Part shown: positions 1 through 8,950 of the stretch, piece after piece | How the letters are laid out: each line of letters opens with the position of its first letter | Numbering within the stretch: the stretch's first letter is position 1 | From: Bifidobacterium felsineum | GTDB lineage: Bacteria; Actinomycetota; Actinomycetes; Actinomycetales; Bifidobacteriaceae | Reading direction: 5' to 3' | DNA length: 64,000 nucleotides | NCBI RefSeq assembly: GCF_002802915.1 | Contig: NZ_PEBJ01000003.1 | Location: forward strand, 62,001-126,000 | The notes under the pieces: model-generated | The model's input: only the letters and a program-made list of their open reading frames with translations | Told to the model about the DNA's origin: nothing | The model's database searches: none | Made by a program: the position numbers and the translations under genes

Positions 1-83
1 GTGTTCAATACCCTACAGTTAAAGTTTAAAAACCTACAGTCAGCGGGGATAAGCACATGGGTGGGGTGGGAAACCGTCTGAGG

Positions 84-1001
84 TCACTTGGTCTCGGAAG
101 CGGTGAGCATGGCCTTGGTGACCTGCTCATAGAGATCCTGATAACCTCCCGGCGTAGAGGCCGGCAGCACCACAGTCTTGGCATTGCTGGATTCGGACAG
201 TGAGCGCATCACATCAAGATACTGGTTGAACAGCACCACATTGTTCACATCGTTGATGTTCATGCCCACGGCCTGCAGGCTCTTAATCTGATCGACGATA
301 CCGTTGGCGATTTCGCGACGGTAGTTGGCCTGACCTTCACCCTGAAGACGTGTCTTCTCGGCTTCTGCAGCAGCCTGGGTTTCGATCTGAATACGCTGTG
401 CTTCGGCACGCTGACGGGTGGCTTCCTTTTCACGCTGGGCCGCGTTGATGGAGTCCATCGCGTTCTTGACCTGCGGGCTAGGATCGATGGCGGTGATCAG
501 GGTCTTGACCACGGTGAAGCCGAAGCGGCTCATCTCATTGCCCACGGTTTTCTGCACGTCGGAGGCCACATCATCCTTGCGGGCGAAGGCATCGTCCAGA
601 CTCAGGGCCGGAATGGCGGAACGCAGGGCGTCCTCCATGTAGCTCCTCAGCTGGCCGGCCGGATCACGCAGCTCGTAATATGCGGTGGCCACATCATTCG
701 GATTCACACGGAACTGGGTGGAGGCCACGACGGTGACGAACACGTTATCCAACGTCTTGGTTTCCAATTGCACGTTCAACTGGTTCACACGCATGTTCGT
801 TTTCATGGCGATACGGTCCACGAATGGGATACGCATATGGATACCGGCGAACTGCACCTTCAGAAACTTGCCGAATCGTTCGATGATGTATGCCTGCTGT
901 TGTGGCACGACGAAAATCGCGGCGAACAGCAGCAGAATAATAATGATCAGCAAAATCAGCAGCAACAGCATGGTTCCTCCCAACATGGCTGCAATGGTCA
1001 T
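84..1001 (-). CDS. SPFH/Band 7 (stomatin-like) membrane protein
   Basis: A 305-residue protein with one very hydrophobic N-terminal segment (about residues 8-30, mostly L/I) followed by VPQQQAYIIERFGKF, the typical entry into the SPFH/Band 7 domain. The middle part (residues 60-190) is the SPFH domain. The C-terminal third is an Ala/Glu/Arg/Gln-rich coiled coil around residues 190-230 (QREKEATRQRAEAQRIQIE). SPFH proteins oligomerise at the inner membrane and often assist proteases; the precise role here is unknown. I start at the ATG at 1001, preceded by an AGGGGG ribosome site, rather than 63 bases upstream. It ends 83 bases from the window edge and looks monocistronic. Confidence 0.85.
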   Translation of the reverse strand: MTIAAMLGGTMLLLLILLIIIILLLFAAIFVVPQQQAYIIERFGKFLKVQFAGIHMRIPFVDRIAMKTNMRVNQLNVQLETKTLDNVFVTVVASTQFRVNPNDVATAYYELRDPAGQLRSYMEDALRSAIPALSLDDAFARKDDVASDVQKTVGNEMSRFGFTVVKTLITAIDPSPQVKNAMDSINAAQREKEATRQRAEAQRIQIETQAAAEAEKTRLQGEGQANYRREIANGIVDQIKSLQAVGMNINDVNNVVLFNQYLDVMRSLSESSNAKTVVLPASTPGGYQDLYEQVTKAMLTASETK

Positions 1002-1109
1002 TGAAGCCCCCTTTCCAAGGGCTAAGCACGGCATATCGTTGTGCCGTGACCCAACAACTTCCATGCTACCAGTGTGAGGATCGGAATCGAAGGACCTGGA
1101 ATATAAGTC

Positions 1110-2312
1110 TCACCGCGTTGCATGTGCTTCATGTGCGTTCCGCAGCCGTTCCAGCGCACGCTGAGCCAATGTGGCCAGCAAATCAGCGCCATCGGCGATG
1201 GCATCGGTTTTCGCAAAGAATGTGGGCCCATGCATCGGCCGATCACCATTACCGACGCCGAGATGGACGAAAGCGCCAGGCGCTTGGGCGAGATAGTATG
1301 AGAAATCCTCTCCACCAAGTGAAGGCGCGGATGGCTTGACGTCGAAGCCGAGGTCCGCAGCGGTATCCGATGCCAATTGCACCCAATCCGCATCGTTAAT
1401 CACCGAGGGCGAGCCATACTCCCATTCGAAATCGCCGATTACACCGTAAGCCGCACTGATGCCCGCAACCAGCGACGCGATCCGATCATGGATGATGGTG
1501 CGATCCTCGGGATATGCGGTACGTGCTGTGCCCTGCAGAAAAGCGGTGTCCGGCACCACATTCCAGGTATTGCCCGCTTCGATATTGGTGACAGTCACCA
1601 CGCGCGGATGAACCGGATCCACATCCTGCCCACTGATTGACTGAATACCGTCTACCAGGGCGGCTGCCACACGAATGGGATTCGCGCCACCGTTCGGACG
1701 AGCGGCATGCGTACCACGACCGTGCACGGTGATGCGGAATTTATCCACGGCGCCACTGTCCGGCCCGGCTGAAATCAGCGCGGTGCCAGGCTCACCGGCA
1801 TTCGTGTCATGGGTGCCGAAAAAGGCTTCGACATCATCCAATGCACCTGTGTTGAGAATCGTCACGGCACCGGTCGGCGTCTCTTTGGTCGCAGCCACTT
1901 CCTCAGCCGGCTGGAAGATGACCTTGACTTCGCCGGCGAAATCACGGCGGCGCTCATGCAGCAAGATCGCTGCACCCAACGCCACCGTAAGGTTGTAATC
2001 ATGGCCGCAGCCATGCAAATACCCTGGATTCTGTGATGCGTAGGGCAGACCAGTGTCCTCGGTAATTGGCAATGCATCGATATCCCCACGTATTGCCACT
2101 ACGTGTCCGCCCCCTTCATGAGCTTCCGATTCGCCTGTGATCCGTGCAATCAGGCCGGTCGCAAGTCCAGTATCCAGGATTTCAATGCCGTGATTCGCAA
2201 GGATCTCGGCAATGCGTGCCGTGGTTTCATGCTCCTGATAGCTCGGTTCCGGATGCTGATGGAACCAGGTGTAATAGGTTTCCAGCTCCTGCTGCAATGC
2301 GGTATTGGTCAT
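1110..2312 (-). CDS. M20 family amidohydrolase (IAA-amino acid hydrolase/aminoacylase type)
   Basis: A 400-residue zinc amidohydrolase of the M20D type, which cleaves N-acyl amino acids or related amides in the cytoplasm. Visible signatures are RGDIDALPITE (metal/active-site region, near residue 75), HGCGHDYN (metal ligands, near 102), FQPAEE (near 135, catalytic Glu) and SLGGEDFSYYL near the C-terminus. Length is normal for the family. The start at 2312 has a GAGGGG ribosome site 7 bases upstream; the longer ATG at 2336 does not. It lies downstream of a glutaredoxin gene on the same strand but a terminator separates them. Substrate cannot be read from sequence. Confidence 0.88.
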   Translation of the reverse strand: MTNTALQQELETYYTWFHQHPEPSYQEHETTARIAEILANHGIEILDTGLATGLIARITGESEAHEGGGHVVAIRGDIDALPITEDTGLPYASQNPGYLHGCGHDYNLTVALGAAILLHERRRDFAGEVKVIFQPAEEVAATKETPTGAVTILNTGALDDVEAFFGTHDTNAGEPGTALISAGPDSGAVDKFRITVHGRGTHAARPNGGANPIRVAAALVDGIQSISGQDVDPVHPRVVTVTNIEAGNTWNVVPDTAFLQGTARTAYPEDRTIIHDRIASLVAGISAAYGVIGDFEWEYGSPSVINDADWVQLASDTAADLGFDVKPSAPSLGGEDFSYYLAQAPGAFVHLGVGNGDRPMHGPTFFAKTDAIADGADLLATLAQRALERLRNAHEAHATR

Positions 2313-2360
2313 AATGCACCCCTCTTCATTGGCCATTACAGTATGGAATTACGATTCAAT

Positions 2361-2388
2361 TACGCAAAAGGCTCCCTTTTGGGGAGCC
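2361..2388 (-). terminator. Rho-independent terminator after the glutaredoxin gene
   Basis: On the minus strand GGCTCCC, a CAAAA loop, GGGAGCC, then TTTTG. It separates the glutaredoxin gene from the M20 gene. Confidence 0.8.
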
Positions 2389-2393
2389 AATCG

Positions 2394-2421
2394 CAATATG
2401 CAATATGCAATATGCAATATG
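2394..2421. repeat. Four perfect tandem copies of a 7-bp unit (CAATATG)
   Basis: CAATATG is repeated exactly four times (28 bp) between the glutaredoxin stop and its terminator. This is a slippage-prone microsatellite in the transcribed 3' UTR. No function can be assigned. Confidence 0.95.
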
Positions 2422-2453
2422 CTGATGATCACACGCGAATCGCACGCGCAAAA

Positions 2454-2702
2454 CTACTTGAGTTCGCCGAGTTCCTCGAGCTTGTGCTTGATGTCGAGAG
2501 CGGAAGGCTCCACCTGGAACGCCCCATCGGAGTAGACGACAACCGGAATATGCTTCTGGCCGCTGATGGCCACAGCCTTATCCGCAGCCCCGTCCTCGGT
2601 TTCAATGTCATGCCAGGTGAACGGCGCACCGAAATCATTCAGTGCAGCCTTGGCACGATGGCAGTCGCCGCACCAACTTGCGCCATAAATGTCAATAGCC
2701 AT
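2454..2702 (-). CDS. Glutaredoxin-like protein (NrdH/mycoredoxin type)
   Basis: A compact 82-residue thioredoxin-fold protein. The redox motif is CGDC at residues 11-14 (ASWCGDCHRAK) and the cis-Pro site is HIPVVV near residue 56. It should reduce disulfides or mixed thiols in the cytoplasm; actinobacterial relatives work with thioredoxin reductase, mycothiol or a similar thiol. The gene starts 28 bases after the stop of the amino-acid ABC permease and is read in the same direction, so it may be the last gene of that transporter operon. This would make sense if the transporter imports cystine, which must be reduced inside the cell. The cystine link is inference. Confidence 0.85.
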   Translation of the reverse strand: MAIDIYGASWCGDCHRAKAALNDFGAPFTWHDIETEDGAADKAVAISGQKHIPVVVYSDGAFQVEPSALDIKHKLEELGELK

Positions 2703-2730
2703 ATCGGTATCTCCTTATGCTTCCTTAAAT

Positions 2731-3393
2731 TCAGAAGTGTTCGTTGAGTTTCTTTTCGCAATAGTTCTGCAGCCAAGTCAGTATCGTGCAGAAGAACAGG
2801 TAAATGAGACCCACCTCAATGTACAGGGCCAGCGGCTCGTAATAAATAGCCACTACGCGCTGGGCGGACATGAACATCTCCACCACGGTGATATTCGCAG
2901 CCAAGGAGGTGTCCTTCACCAAGGCAATAAACGAGTTGAACAGTGCGGGGAACGCCGAACGGAAAGCCTGGGGCAGTACAATGCGCCGCATAATCGTGAT
3001 ATACGGCATATTGGCAGCAAGGCCGGCTTCCAGCTGACCTTTTGGTACGGCCTGTATGGCGCCACGTAGGGTTTCCCCCGCGTATGCCCCTACATTCAGC
3101 GAGAAGGCAATCACAGCGGAGGGCAGAGCCGGGATCGTAATGCCGATGGACGGCAGGCCAAAGAAGATCACGAACAACTGCACCAGCAACGGAGTGCCAC
3201 GAATGACCCATACGTAGAACCATGCAATCTGCGATGCGACCGGCACCTTTGCCACACGGACCAGAGCCACCACAATCGCCAGGACAAGACCGATGGCGAA
3301 GGAAATCAGCGTCAGTGGAATGGTTACGGTAAGACCGGGAATCAGCAGCTTGGTGAAGGAATCTACAACTATTCCCCATACTCGTGCGTCCAT
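2731..3393 (-). CDS. Polar amino acid ABC transporter permease (HisM/TcyB type)
   Basis: A 220-residue inner-membrane permease with about five membrane helices. The family loop that docks the ATPase is clear: NVGAYAGETLRGAIQAVPKGQLEAG (EAA motif, residues about 100-125), followed by the conserved RRIVLPQAF. The length is standard for a single-permease amino-acid system such as TcyB or GlnP. It acts with the binding protein and ATPase encoded just upstream. A strong hairpin lies between the binding-protein gene and this one, which would let the binding protein be made in excess. The substrate is not readable; cystine is suggested only by context. Confidence 0.9.
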   Translation of the reverse strand: MDARVWGIVVDSFTKLLIPGLTVTIPLTLISFAIGLVLAIVVALVRVAKVPVASQIAWFYVWVIRGTPLLVQLFVIFFGLPSIGITIPALPSAVIAFSLNVGAYAGETLRGAIQAVPKGQLEAGLAANMPYITIMRRIVLPQAFRSAFPALFNSFIALVKDTSLAANITVVEMFMSAQRVVAIYYEPLALYIEVGLIYLFFCTILTWLQNYCEKKLNEHF

Positions 3394-3429
3394 GAGGTTA
3401 TCCTTTGTCGGTTAGTCGGTTCACTGGAT

Positions 3430-3474
3430 GATTCTTCCTGGCCGGTTCACGCTGATAACCGACCAGGAAGAATC
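3430..3474 (-). repeat. Long intercistronic inverted repeat between binding protein and permease
   Basis: GATTCTTCCTGG pairs perfectly with CCAGGAAGAATC (12 bp), and after one mismatch CGGTT pairs with AACCG. There is no U-tract, so it fits an mRNA-stabilising or partially terminating hairpin. Confidence 0.85.
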
Positions 3475-3485
3475 AAATGGTGAAA

Positions 3486-4304
3486 TCACTCTTGTGAGAC
3501 GTCTTCTCCGAAGTACTTTTCGGAAATCTTGGTCAACGTGCCATCTTTCTGCAGCTTGGCGATGGCCTTGTTGACTTCCTTGATCAGATCCTCACTGCCC
3601 TTGCGGAACGGCAGCGCGGCGGAACGGGCGGAATCGCTCTTGGCGACGATCTTGATATCCGCGTTCGGCTTCTGCTTCAGGTAGTCAAGCACGGCAAGGC
3701 CGTCATTCAAGGTGACATCCGCACGGCCAGTGGTCAGTGCGTCGACAGCCTGACCGAAGTCGTTGACCTGAACGATGGTGGCACCCTTTTCCTGAGCGGT
3801 CTTGTTCCAGTTGGACGTACCGGTTTCCGCGGCCTGGAGGCCCTTGATGTCGTCGAAGGACTTAATGCCCTTGGGGTTCTCCTTGGTGGTTACCACAACA
3901 CCGTAGGAGTAGGTGTAAGCGTCGGAGAAGTCATATTTCGCCTTGCGCTCGTCGGTGACAGAGATCTGGTCGGCGACGGTATCGTACTTCTTGGCGTCCA
4001 CTCCGGCGAGCAGGGAATCGAAGCTGCCCTCCGCGAACTCGGCCTTGACGCCGACTTCCTTGGCGATGGCGCGGGCCACCTCGACATCGTAGCCGGTCAG
4101 TTCGTTGGTTTTGGAGTCATGATAGCTGAACGGGGCGTAGGTGCCTTCCGTAGCAAAGACGATCTTGCCGGCCTGCTTGACCTGTTCCAGAGCGCTGGCG
4201 TTGGAAGATCCAGCGGAAGAAGAGCCGCAGGCGGCCAAAGAGAACAATACGGCAACACCGGACAACAAGGCGACAGCCTTGCGAATTCCATGATTCTTAG
4301 ACAT
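3486..4304 (-). CDS. Amino acid ABC transporter substrate-binding lipoprotein
   Basis: A 272-residue extracytoplasmic solute receptor of the SBP_bac_3 family. The N-terminus has a lipoprotein signal with lipobox LAAC (Cys at about residue 26) followed by a Ser/Ala linker. The mature domain opens with GKIVFATEGTYAPFSYHD and has the family motif GYDVEVARAIAKEVG. The residues VTDERKAKYDFSDAY are typical of the cystine/glutamine receptor group. The start at 4304 has AGAGAGG upstream; an in-frame ATG 33 bases earlier is less likely. It lies between its ATPase (upstream) and permease (downstream). Confidence 0.9.
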   Translation of the reverse strand: MSKNHGIRKAVALLSGVAVLFSLAACGSSSAGSSNASALEQVKQAGKIVFATEGTYAPFSYHDSKTNELTGYDVEVARAIAKEVGVKAEFAEGSFDSLLAGVDAKKYDTVADQISVTDERKAKYDFSDAYTYSYGVVVTTKENPKGIKSFDDIKGLQAAETGTSNWNKTAQEKGATIVQVNDFGQAVDALTTGRADVTLNDGLAVLDYLKQKPNADIKIVAKSDSARSAALPFRKGSEDLIKEVNKAIAKLQKDGTLTKISEKYFGEDVSQE

Positions 4305-4377
4305 AACAAATACCTCTCTCTTATTCGTAGGTGTCAAAACCTATGTTCGATGCGAATATGCACGAACCCATCCGGGC

Positions 4378-5139
4378 TCAGGCTTGAGCCGCAGGAATCA
4401 GCAATACGTTATTGGTGGAAGACAGGAATTCCGCAGTACGCTGCTCATGCGGATGTTCAAAAATCTGCTTCGGATCACCTTGTTCAATCACATGGCCGCC
4501 TTCGATGAACACCACCTGATTCGATGCCTCATAGGCGAATCGCATCTCGTGGGTGACCATCAGCATGGTCATGCCTTCCTTGCCGAGCTGCTTGATGACC
4601 TCCAGCACACCATTGACCATTTCCGGGTCCAACGCGGAAGTAGGCTCGTCAAGCACCAGCAGTTCCGGGCTCAATGCCACGGCGCGAGCGATACCCACAC
4701 GCTGCTGCTGGCCGCCGGAAAGTGTGCTCGGGTATCGATCCCGAAAATCAGCAAGTCCCACACGATCAAGCTGCTCGGCTGCGATCTTGCGGGCTTCGTC
4801 GGGCTTAATGCCCTTGGAATACACCAGCGGTTCAGCTACATTCTGCAATGCGGTTTTGTTCAGGAACAGATTGTAATTCTGGAATACAAATCCAATCTTT
4901 GAACGAACCTTGCGAATCTCGGCAGTTTTTGTGGTGGTCAAATCTATTGGACCATCGCCAAAATCAACCGTGCCCGAGTCAGCATGCTCCAGATAATCCA
5001 GAATGCGAAGCAGCGTGGACTTGCCGGAACCCGAGGGACCGATAATCGTGACCACACTGCGCCGAGGGATGTCAAGGTCAAGCCCGTCAAGCACTGTGGT
5101 GCCTCCAAAGCTTTTGCTCACTCCCCTGATTTGAATCAT
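4378..5139 (-). CDS. Amino acid ABC transporter ATP-binding protein (GlnQ/TcyC type)
   Basis: A 253-residue ABC ATPase with Walker A GPSGSGKST (about residues 34-42), Q-loop FVFQNYNLF, signature LSGGQQQR and Walker B LLVLDEPTSALDPE followed by the switch His in MVTHEM. This is the usual motor subunit of polar amino acid importers. I place the start at the ATG at 5139, which has AGGAGAGG just upstream; an ORF extension to 5187 exists. It is the first gene of the ATPase-receptor-permease operon and diverges from the dehydrogenase/aminotransferase operon across a 335-bp regulatory region. Confidence 0.92.
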   Translation of the reverse strand: MIQIRGVSKSFGGTTVLDGLDLDIPRRSVVTIIGPSGSGKSTLLRILDYLEHADSGTVDFGDGPIDLTTTKTAEIRKVRSKIGFVFQNYNLFLNKTALQNVAEPLVYSKGIKPDEARKIAAEQLDRVGLADFRDRYPSTLSGGQQQRVGIARAVALSPELLVLDEPTSALDPEMVNGVLEVIKQLGKEGMTMLMVTHEMRFAYEASNQVVFIEGGHVIEQGDPKQIFEHPHEQRTAEFLSSTNNVLLIPAAQA

Positions 5140-5474
5140 TGGTGTCCTCTCCTGATTCCTGCTCATGGGACAGCCAATCTGCCTCACGAATCTGGTTCAC
5201 TATAACCTTGCCAGCAATTCCATGCTCCGGCGTGGTTATATGCATTACCTATAAGCAGCTATCGCCACCCACAGCGACACTTATGCTATCCCATGCATTC
5301 CGAATTCTGCTGTCTGCAAATTTATGGGTCTGCTTATATGCACATGGTACAGGTCTGATTTGTAGCTTGTTATTGGATTTCCCGATTGCCACGCCACACG
5401 GATTGAAGAATTGCCGTGCTAGGTTCAAGAACAGAGTGTCATGTTCGGGAACGAAGGATAGGGGGAGATACGCC
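5140..5474. promoter_or_regulatory. Divergent regulatory region with candidate sulfur boxes
   Basis: 335 bp without a gene between the amino-acid ABC operon and the dehydrogenase operon. At 5237-5253 lies TATATGCATTACCTATA, one of four copies in this window of TATAT-N8-TATA (TATA-N8-ATATA read toward the regulated gene). A weaker copy, TATATGCACATGGTACA, is at 5335-5351. The box at 5237 is about 97 bases from the ATPase start codon. The ten bases before it, CCGGCGTGGT, are also nearly repeated before the box at 22151. The regulator is unknown. Confidence 0.6.
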
Positions 5475-6554
5475 ATGTCGCAATATGTGCGCGTCGGCAT
5501 CGAGGGATTGCAAGACTTCCTTTCGGCTGTCTTCGAGCGTCGCGGCTTCACTGCGTCGGACGCCGATTTCATCGCCGAGACACTGATTGACGCCGACCGT
5601 CACGGCATCGCCTCGCACGGCGTGCAACGCATGGCCATGTACGACCACAAGCTTCGCCACGGCATGATCGATCCGAACGCGCACACCAGCGTGGTGAGCG
5701 ATGCCAAAGCATGCGCTGTGCTGGATGGGCATAGCGGCATGGGGCAATTGATTTCCCGAGATGCGATGCGGCTGGCCATCGACAAGGCCCATGAGCATGG
5801 CATCGGCATTGTTTCGGTGCGCGATTCCAATCATTTCGGCACCGCAGGTTTTTGGGCTCGTATGGCCGCCGATCAGGGATTCATCGGCGTGGCCACCACC
5901 AACAGCAATCCGCTGGCCGTGCCCACACATGCCGGCCTGCCGGCCTTGGGCAGCAATCCCATCGCTTTTGCCGTTGGGCGAGGCGATGACCAATTCGTCT
6001 ATGATGCGGCAACCAGCACCGTATCTTTGGGCAAAATCGAAGTATTGGCCAAGCTCGGCGAACCCATTGAAGGCGACTGGGCGGTAGACGAATATGGTGC
6101 GATCAACCATGATTCGGCAAGCGTCATGGCAAAGATTACCGCGTCGCATCGCATCGGCGGTCTGACGCCATTGGGCGGTTCCGGAGAATTGAACGCCGGA
6201 TACAAGGGCTATGGGCTCAATCTGATTGTGGAAATTCTGACCGGCATACTTTCGGGCGGCATCCTTTCCTGGGATATGAAGGGGCAGCATATTTGCCACT
6301 GTTTCGCGGCCATCGATCTGGAAGCATTCGGCGGGGCTGAACTGATCAGCGAGCGCGTTGCATCACTATCCTCCCGTCTGCGCACACTACCCTCGGTCGA
6401 TGGGCATCCTGTGCTGGTGGCTGGCGATAAGGAAAAGGCCGCGGCACAGGCGAATTCGGATTCAATCGCAATCGATCCGGTCACATTCGAACAATTGGGG
6501 GTCATCGCCCGACGCGTGGGTATCGCAGCTCCCCACGCTGAATATCTCAAATGA
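5475..6554 (+). CDS. Ldh_2 family NAD(P)-dependent dehydrogenase (malate/L-sulfolactate/ureidoglycolate type)
   Basis: A 359-residue protein of the Ldh_2 (type-2 malate/lactate dehydrogenase) family, which reduces 2-oxo acids or cyclic imines and is unrelated to classical LDH. Signatures: ADRHGIASHGVQR (about residues 45-57, with the conserved His), the SNHFGTAGFWARMAADQG block (near 120), and the nucleotide-binding stretch PTHAGLPALGSNPIAFAVG. Family members include malate, sulfolactate and pyrroline-2-carboxylate reductases; I cannot choose between them. The start at 5475 follows a GGGGGAG site. Its last codons overlap the aminotransferase start (ATGA), so the two are translationally coupled. 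Confidence 0.85.
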   Translation: MSQYVRVGIEGLQDFLSAVFERRGFTASDADFIAETLIDADRHGIASHGVQRMAMYDHKLRHGMIDPNAHTSVVSDAKACAVLDGHSGMGQLISRDAMRLAIDKAHEHGIGIVSVRDSNHFGTAGFWARMAADQGFIGVATTNSNPLAVPTHAGLPALGSNPIAFAVGRGDDQFVYDAATSTVSLGKIEVLAKLGEPIEGDWAVDEYGAINHDSASVMAKITASHRIGGLTPLGGSGELNAGYKGYGLNLIVEILTGILSGGILSWDMKGQHICHCFAAIDLEAFGGAELISERVASLSSRLRTLPSVDGHPVLVAGDKEKAAAQANSDSIAIDPVTFEQLGVIARRVGIAAPHAEYLK

Positions 6555-7837
6555 AAGACCGGCAGCATTTCATGAATCAACAGTCAGTGATTATCAACGG
6601 TTCCATCTCAAATGAGCACCTTTTCCGTCCAGAGCAAGCCGTGATTCCGCAACTTGGCAATCTCACGGCTTCGGTGATACGCGCGTTCGACCGGGAGGTC
6701 TCCACCATTCCCGGAATTCTCAAGCTCACGCTCGGTGAGCCGGATTTCGCGACTCCGCAATTCATCACCGATGCGGCTGTGGAAAGTCTTGCCCGGCACC
6801 GCACGCATTACTCGCCGAATGCAGGCACACCCGGGTTGCGGCAGGCCATCGCCGATTATCTGCAGCGTCGGCGCCATCTCAACTTCCCGGCGGATGACAT
6901 CATCGTCACCGAAGGAGCAAGCGAAGCAATCAGCAGTGCATTGACGGCACTGCTCAATTCGGATGCGACCTTGGTGTATCCGACTCCCGCGTTCGGTCTG
7001 TACGCCAGTATGGCGCAGCTTACGGGTGCCGCAAGCATACCGATCGACACCACCGACACCGATTTCATTCTGACGCCTGAAGCGTTGGAGCAGGCATTGC
7101 GTTCGGTGCAAAGCCGCAATACGGTGTTGGTGCTCAATTCTCCGAATAATCCGACCGGCGTCACGTTCACCGCCGATCAGCTGCGGGCGTTGGCTCAAGT
7201 TGTGCAACGCTATGATGTGACGGTATTGAGCGACGAAGTGTATGCGGAGATCAGCTATGAGGCACGCCCGGCTCCTTCCATCGCGCAGTTCGCGCCTGAA
7301 CGCACGATTGTGGTGGATAGCACGTCGAAAAGCTATGCGATGACCGGCTGGCGGCTCGGTTTTCTCGCCGCCCCACATGCATTGGCTCAGCAACTGGGCA
7401 AAGTCCATCAGATTCATGTCTCCACGGCGGCGACCTTCACGATGGATGCCGCGCAGGTCGCCTACGAGCATGGCGACGAGTCCATCAGCCTCATGGTGGA
7501 GCAGTACCGCGAGCGCCGCGACTATCTGGTGGGAGCCCTGCGCGAGCTTGGCTTTGCCATGGCCAGCCCATCCGGGGCATTCTATGTCTATGTTGAGGTG
7601 CCCGCCGAGTTCACCGGCACGGGGTACGACTATGCGAGACTACTGGCACAGCGGGCGCGAGTTGCCGGCATACCAGGCGAGGCGTTTGCGCCCGGACCTT
7701 CACGCCATGTGCGGTTCAGCTACGCGGCCAGTCTCGACACATTGCATGAGGCCGTGGACCGCATTCGTGAATTCGTGGAATCCAATCCCAACCATATTCC
7801 AGCTCATTGCACATCAAGAAAGACCCAAGCATCATGA
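6551..7837 (+). CDS. Class I/II PLP-dependent aminotransferase
   Basis: A 428-residue fold-type I aminotransferase. Seen are LTLGEPDFATPQFI near the N-terminus, NSPNNPTGV (near 200), SDEVYAEISYE (PLP-phenol Asp/Tyr) and the PLP-lysine motif VDSTSKSYAMTGWRLGFL around residue 260. It should exchange an amino group between an amino acid and a 2-oxo acid in the cytoplasm. It overlaps the genes on both sides by four bases (ATGA), so all three enzymes are made together and probably act in one pathway: the keto acid it forms could be reduced by either dehydrogenase. An alternative start is the ATG at 6572. Confidence 0.9.
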   Translation: MKDRQHFMNQQSVIINGSISNEHLFRPEQAVIPQLGNLTASVIRAFDREVSTIPGILKLTLGEPDFATPQFITDAAVESLARHRTHYSPNAGTPGLRQAIADYLQRRRHLNFPADDIIVTEGASEAISSALTALLNSDATLVYPTPAFGLYASMAQLTGAASIPIDTTDTDFILTPEALEQALRSVQSRNTVLVLNSPNNPTGVTFTADQLRALAQVVQRYDVTVLSDEVYAEISYEARPAPSIAQFAPERTIVVDSTSKSYAMTGWRLGFLAAPHALAQQLGKVHQIHVSTAATFTMDAAQVAYEHGDESISLMVEQYRERRDYLVGALRELGFAMASPSGAFYVYVEVPAEFTGTGYDYARLLAQRARVAGIPGEAFAPGPSRHVRFSYAASLDTLHEAVDRIREFVESNPNHIPAHCTSRKTQAS

Positions 7838-8859
7838 CTTCCATCGCCTTATACCACTGCATCGAGGAGGAGCAACCGTTTGCCGAACAATGGGCGGCAG
7901 ATCACGGCATTCATGTGGAATGCTTCCCGTTCGAGCTGCATGAGGACACGCTCCACACCATTGAGGGATTCGACGGCCTCTCCTACAAGCAGCGCAGCGC
8001 GCCAAGCGATCGCCCTGATTTCTATCAGCGTTTGAGCGCTTATGGCATCAGGCAAATCGCTCTGCGTTCGGCAGGTTACGACACCATCGATTTGATGGAG
8101 GCGGCGCGCAATAACATCCGCGTCACCAACGTGCCTTCCTATTCCCCTTCCGCGGTGGCCGAGCTGACGTTATCGCATATCATGCGGCTGATCCGCCATG
8201 TGCCGCAGTTCGATGACCGCGCCACACGACACGATTTTTCGGTATATGGCTTGATTTCGCGCGAAATCAGCGAACTGACGATCGGCATCATCGGCGTGGG
8301 CCGTATCGGCTCGACGGTAGCCCGCATCTTCCACGCACTTGGTGCCACGGTGCTGGGCAATGACATCGCTCCTAATCATGATCTCGACGGCATACTCACC
8401 TGGGTGGGTAAGGACGAGCTGCTCGCACGGGCGGATGTGGTGACGATGCACACCTATCTTGACGCCACGACGCGGCATTTGATGGATGCCCGCCGCTTCG
8501 CGCAGATGAAGCCGACCGCCTATTTCGTCAACAATTCCCGCGGCGGCGTGGTGGATACACCGGCGCTGATCGACGCACTCAATCGTCATGAGATCGCCGG
8601 CGCCGCCATCGATGTGCTCGAAGGCGAGGCGACGCTGTTCGGCAACAAGCTCGATGCCGGCAAACCCATCGACAACCCGTATTACAACGCGCTTCATGCA
8701 ATGGATAACGTGGTGATCACACCGCATATCGCATTCTTCACCGATATCGCGGTCAAGAACATGGTGTGGCAATCCCTGGATGACACGCTTACCTTGATCA
8801 CCGGAGGCACAAGCCCCCATGAAATCGCGCCGTACGATAATCAATCGCATAGCCACTGA
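7834..8859 (+). CDS. D-isomer-specific 2-hydroxyacid dehydrogenase (D-LDH/VanH type)
   Basis: A 341-residue NAD-dependent D-2-hydroxyacid dehydrogenase. The Rossmann motif is GIIGVGRIGSTVAR (near residue 150). The catalytic triad appears as Arg in NNSRGGVVD, Glu in DVLEGEATLF and His in TPHIAFFT. These match D-lactate and D-hydroxyisocaproate dehydrogenases, which reduce 2-oxo acids such as pyruvate, branched or aromatic keto acids. The ATG at 7834 overlaps the aminotransferase stop, so I reject the slightly longer ORF start. Last gene of the coupled three-enzyme operon. The true substrate is unknown; see findings for a mercaptopyruvate hypothesis. Confidence 0.9.
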   Translation: MTSIALYHCIEEEQPFAEQWAADHGIHVECFPFELHEDTLHTIEGFDGLSYKQRSAPSDRPDFYQRLSAYGIRQIALRSAGYDTIDLMEAARNNIRVTNVPSYSPSAVAELTLSHIMRLIRHVPQFDDRATRHDFSVYGLISREISELTIGIIGVGRIGSTVARIFHALGATVLGNDIAPNHDLDGILTWVGKDELLARADVVTMHTYLDATTRHLMDARRFAQMKPTAYFVNNSRGGVVDTPALIDALNRHEIAGAAIDVLEGEATLFGNKLDAGKPIDNPYYNALHAMDNVVITPHIAFFTDIAVKNMVWQSLDDTLTLITGGTSPHEIAPYDNQSHSH

Positions 8860-8950
8860 CTTTTCGAATCATCTCGAACTCCGGCTCATGACGTGAGCCT
8901 ATTACGCCATTGTGCAGCGCATAACGGCAACAATCAGAAAGGAACATCAT

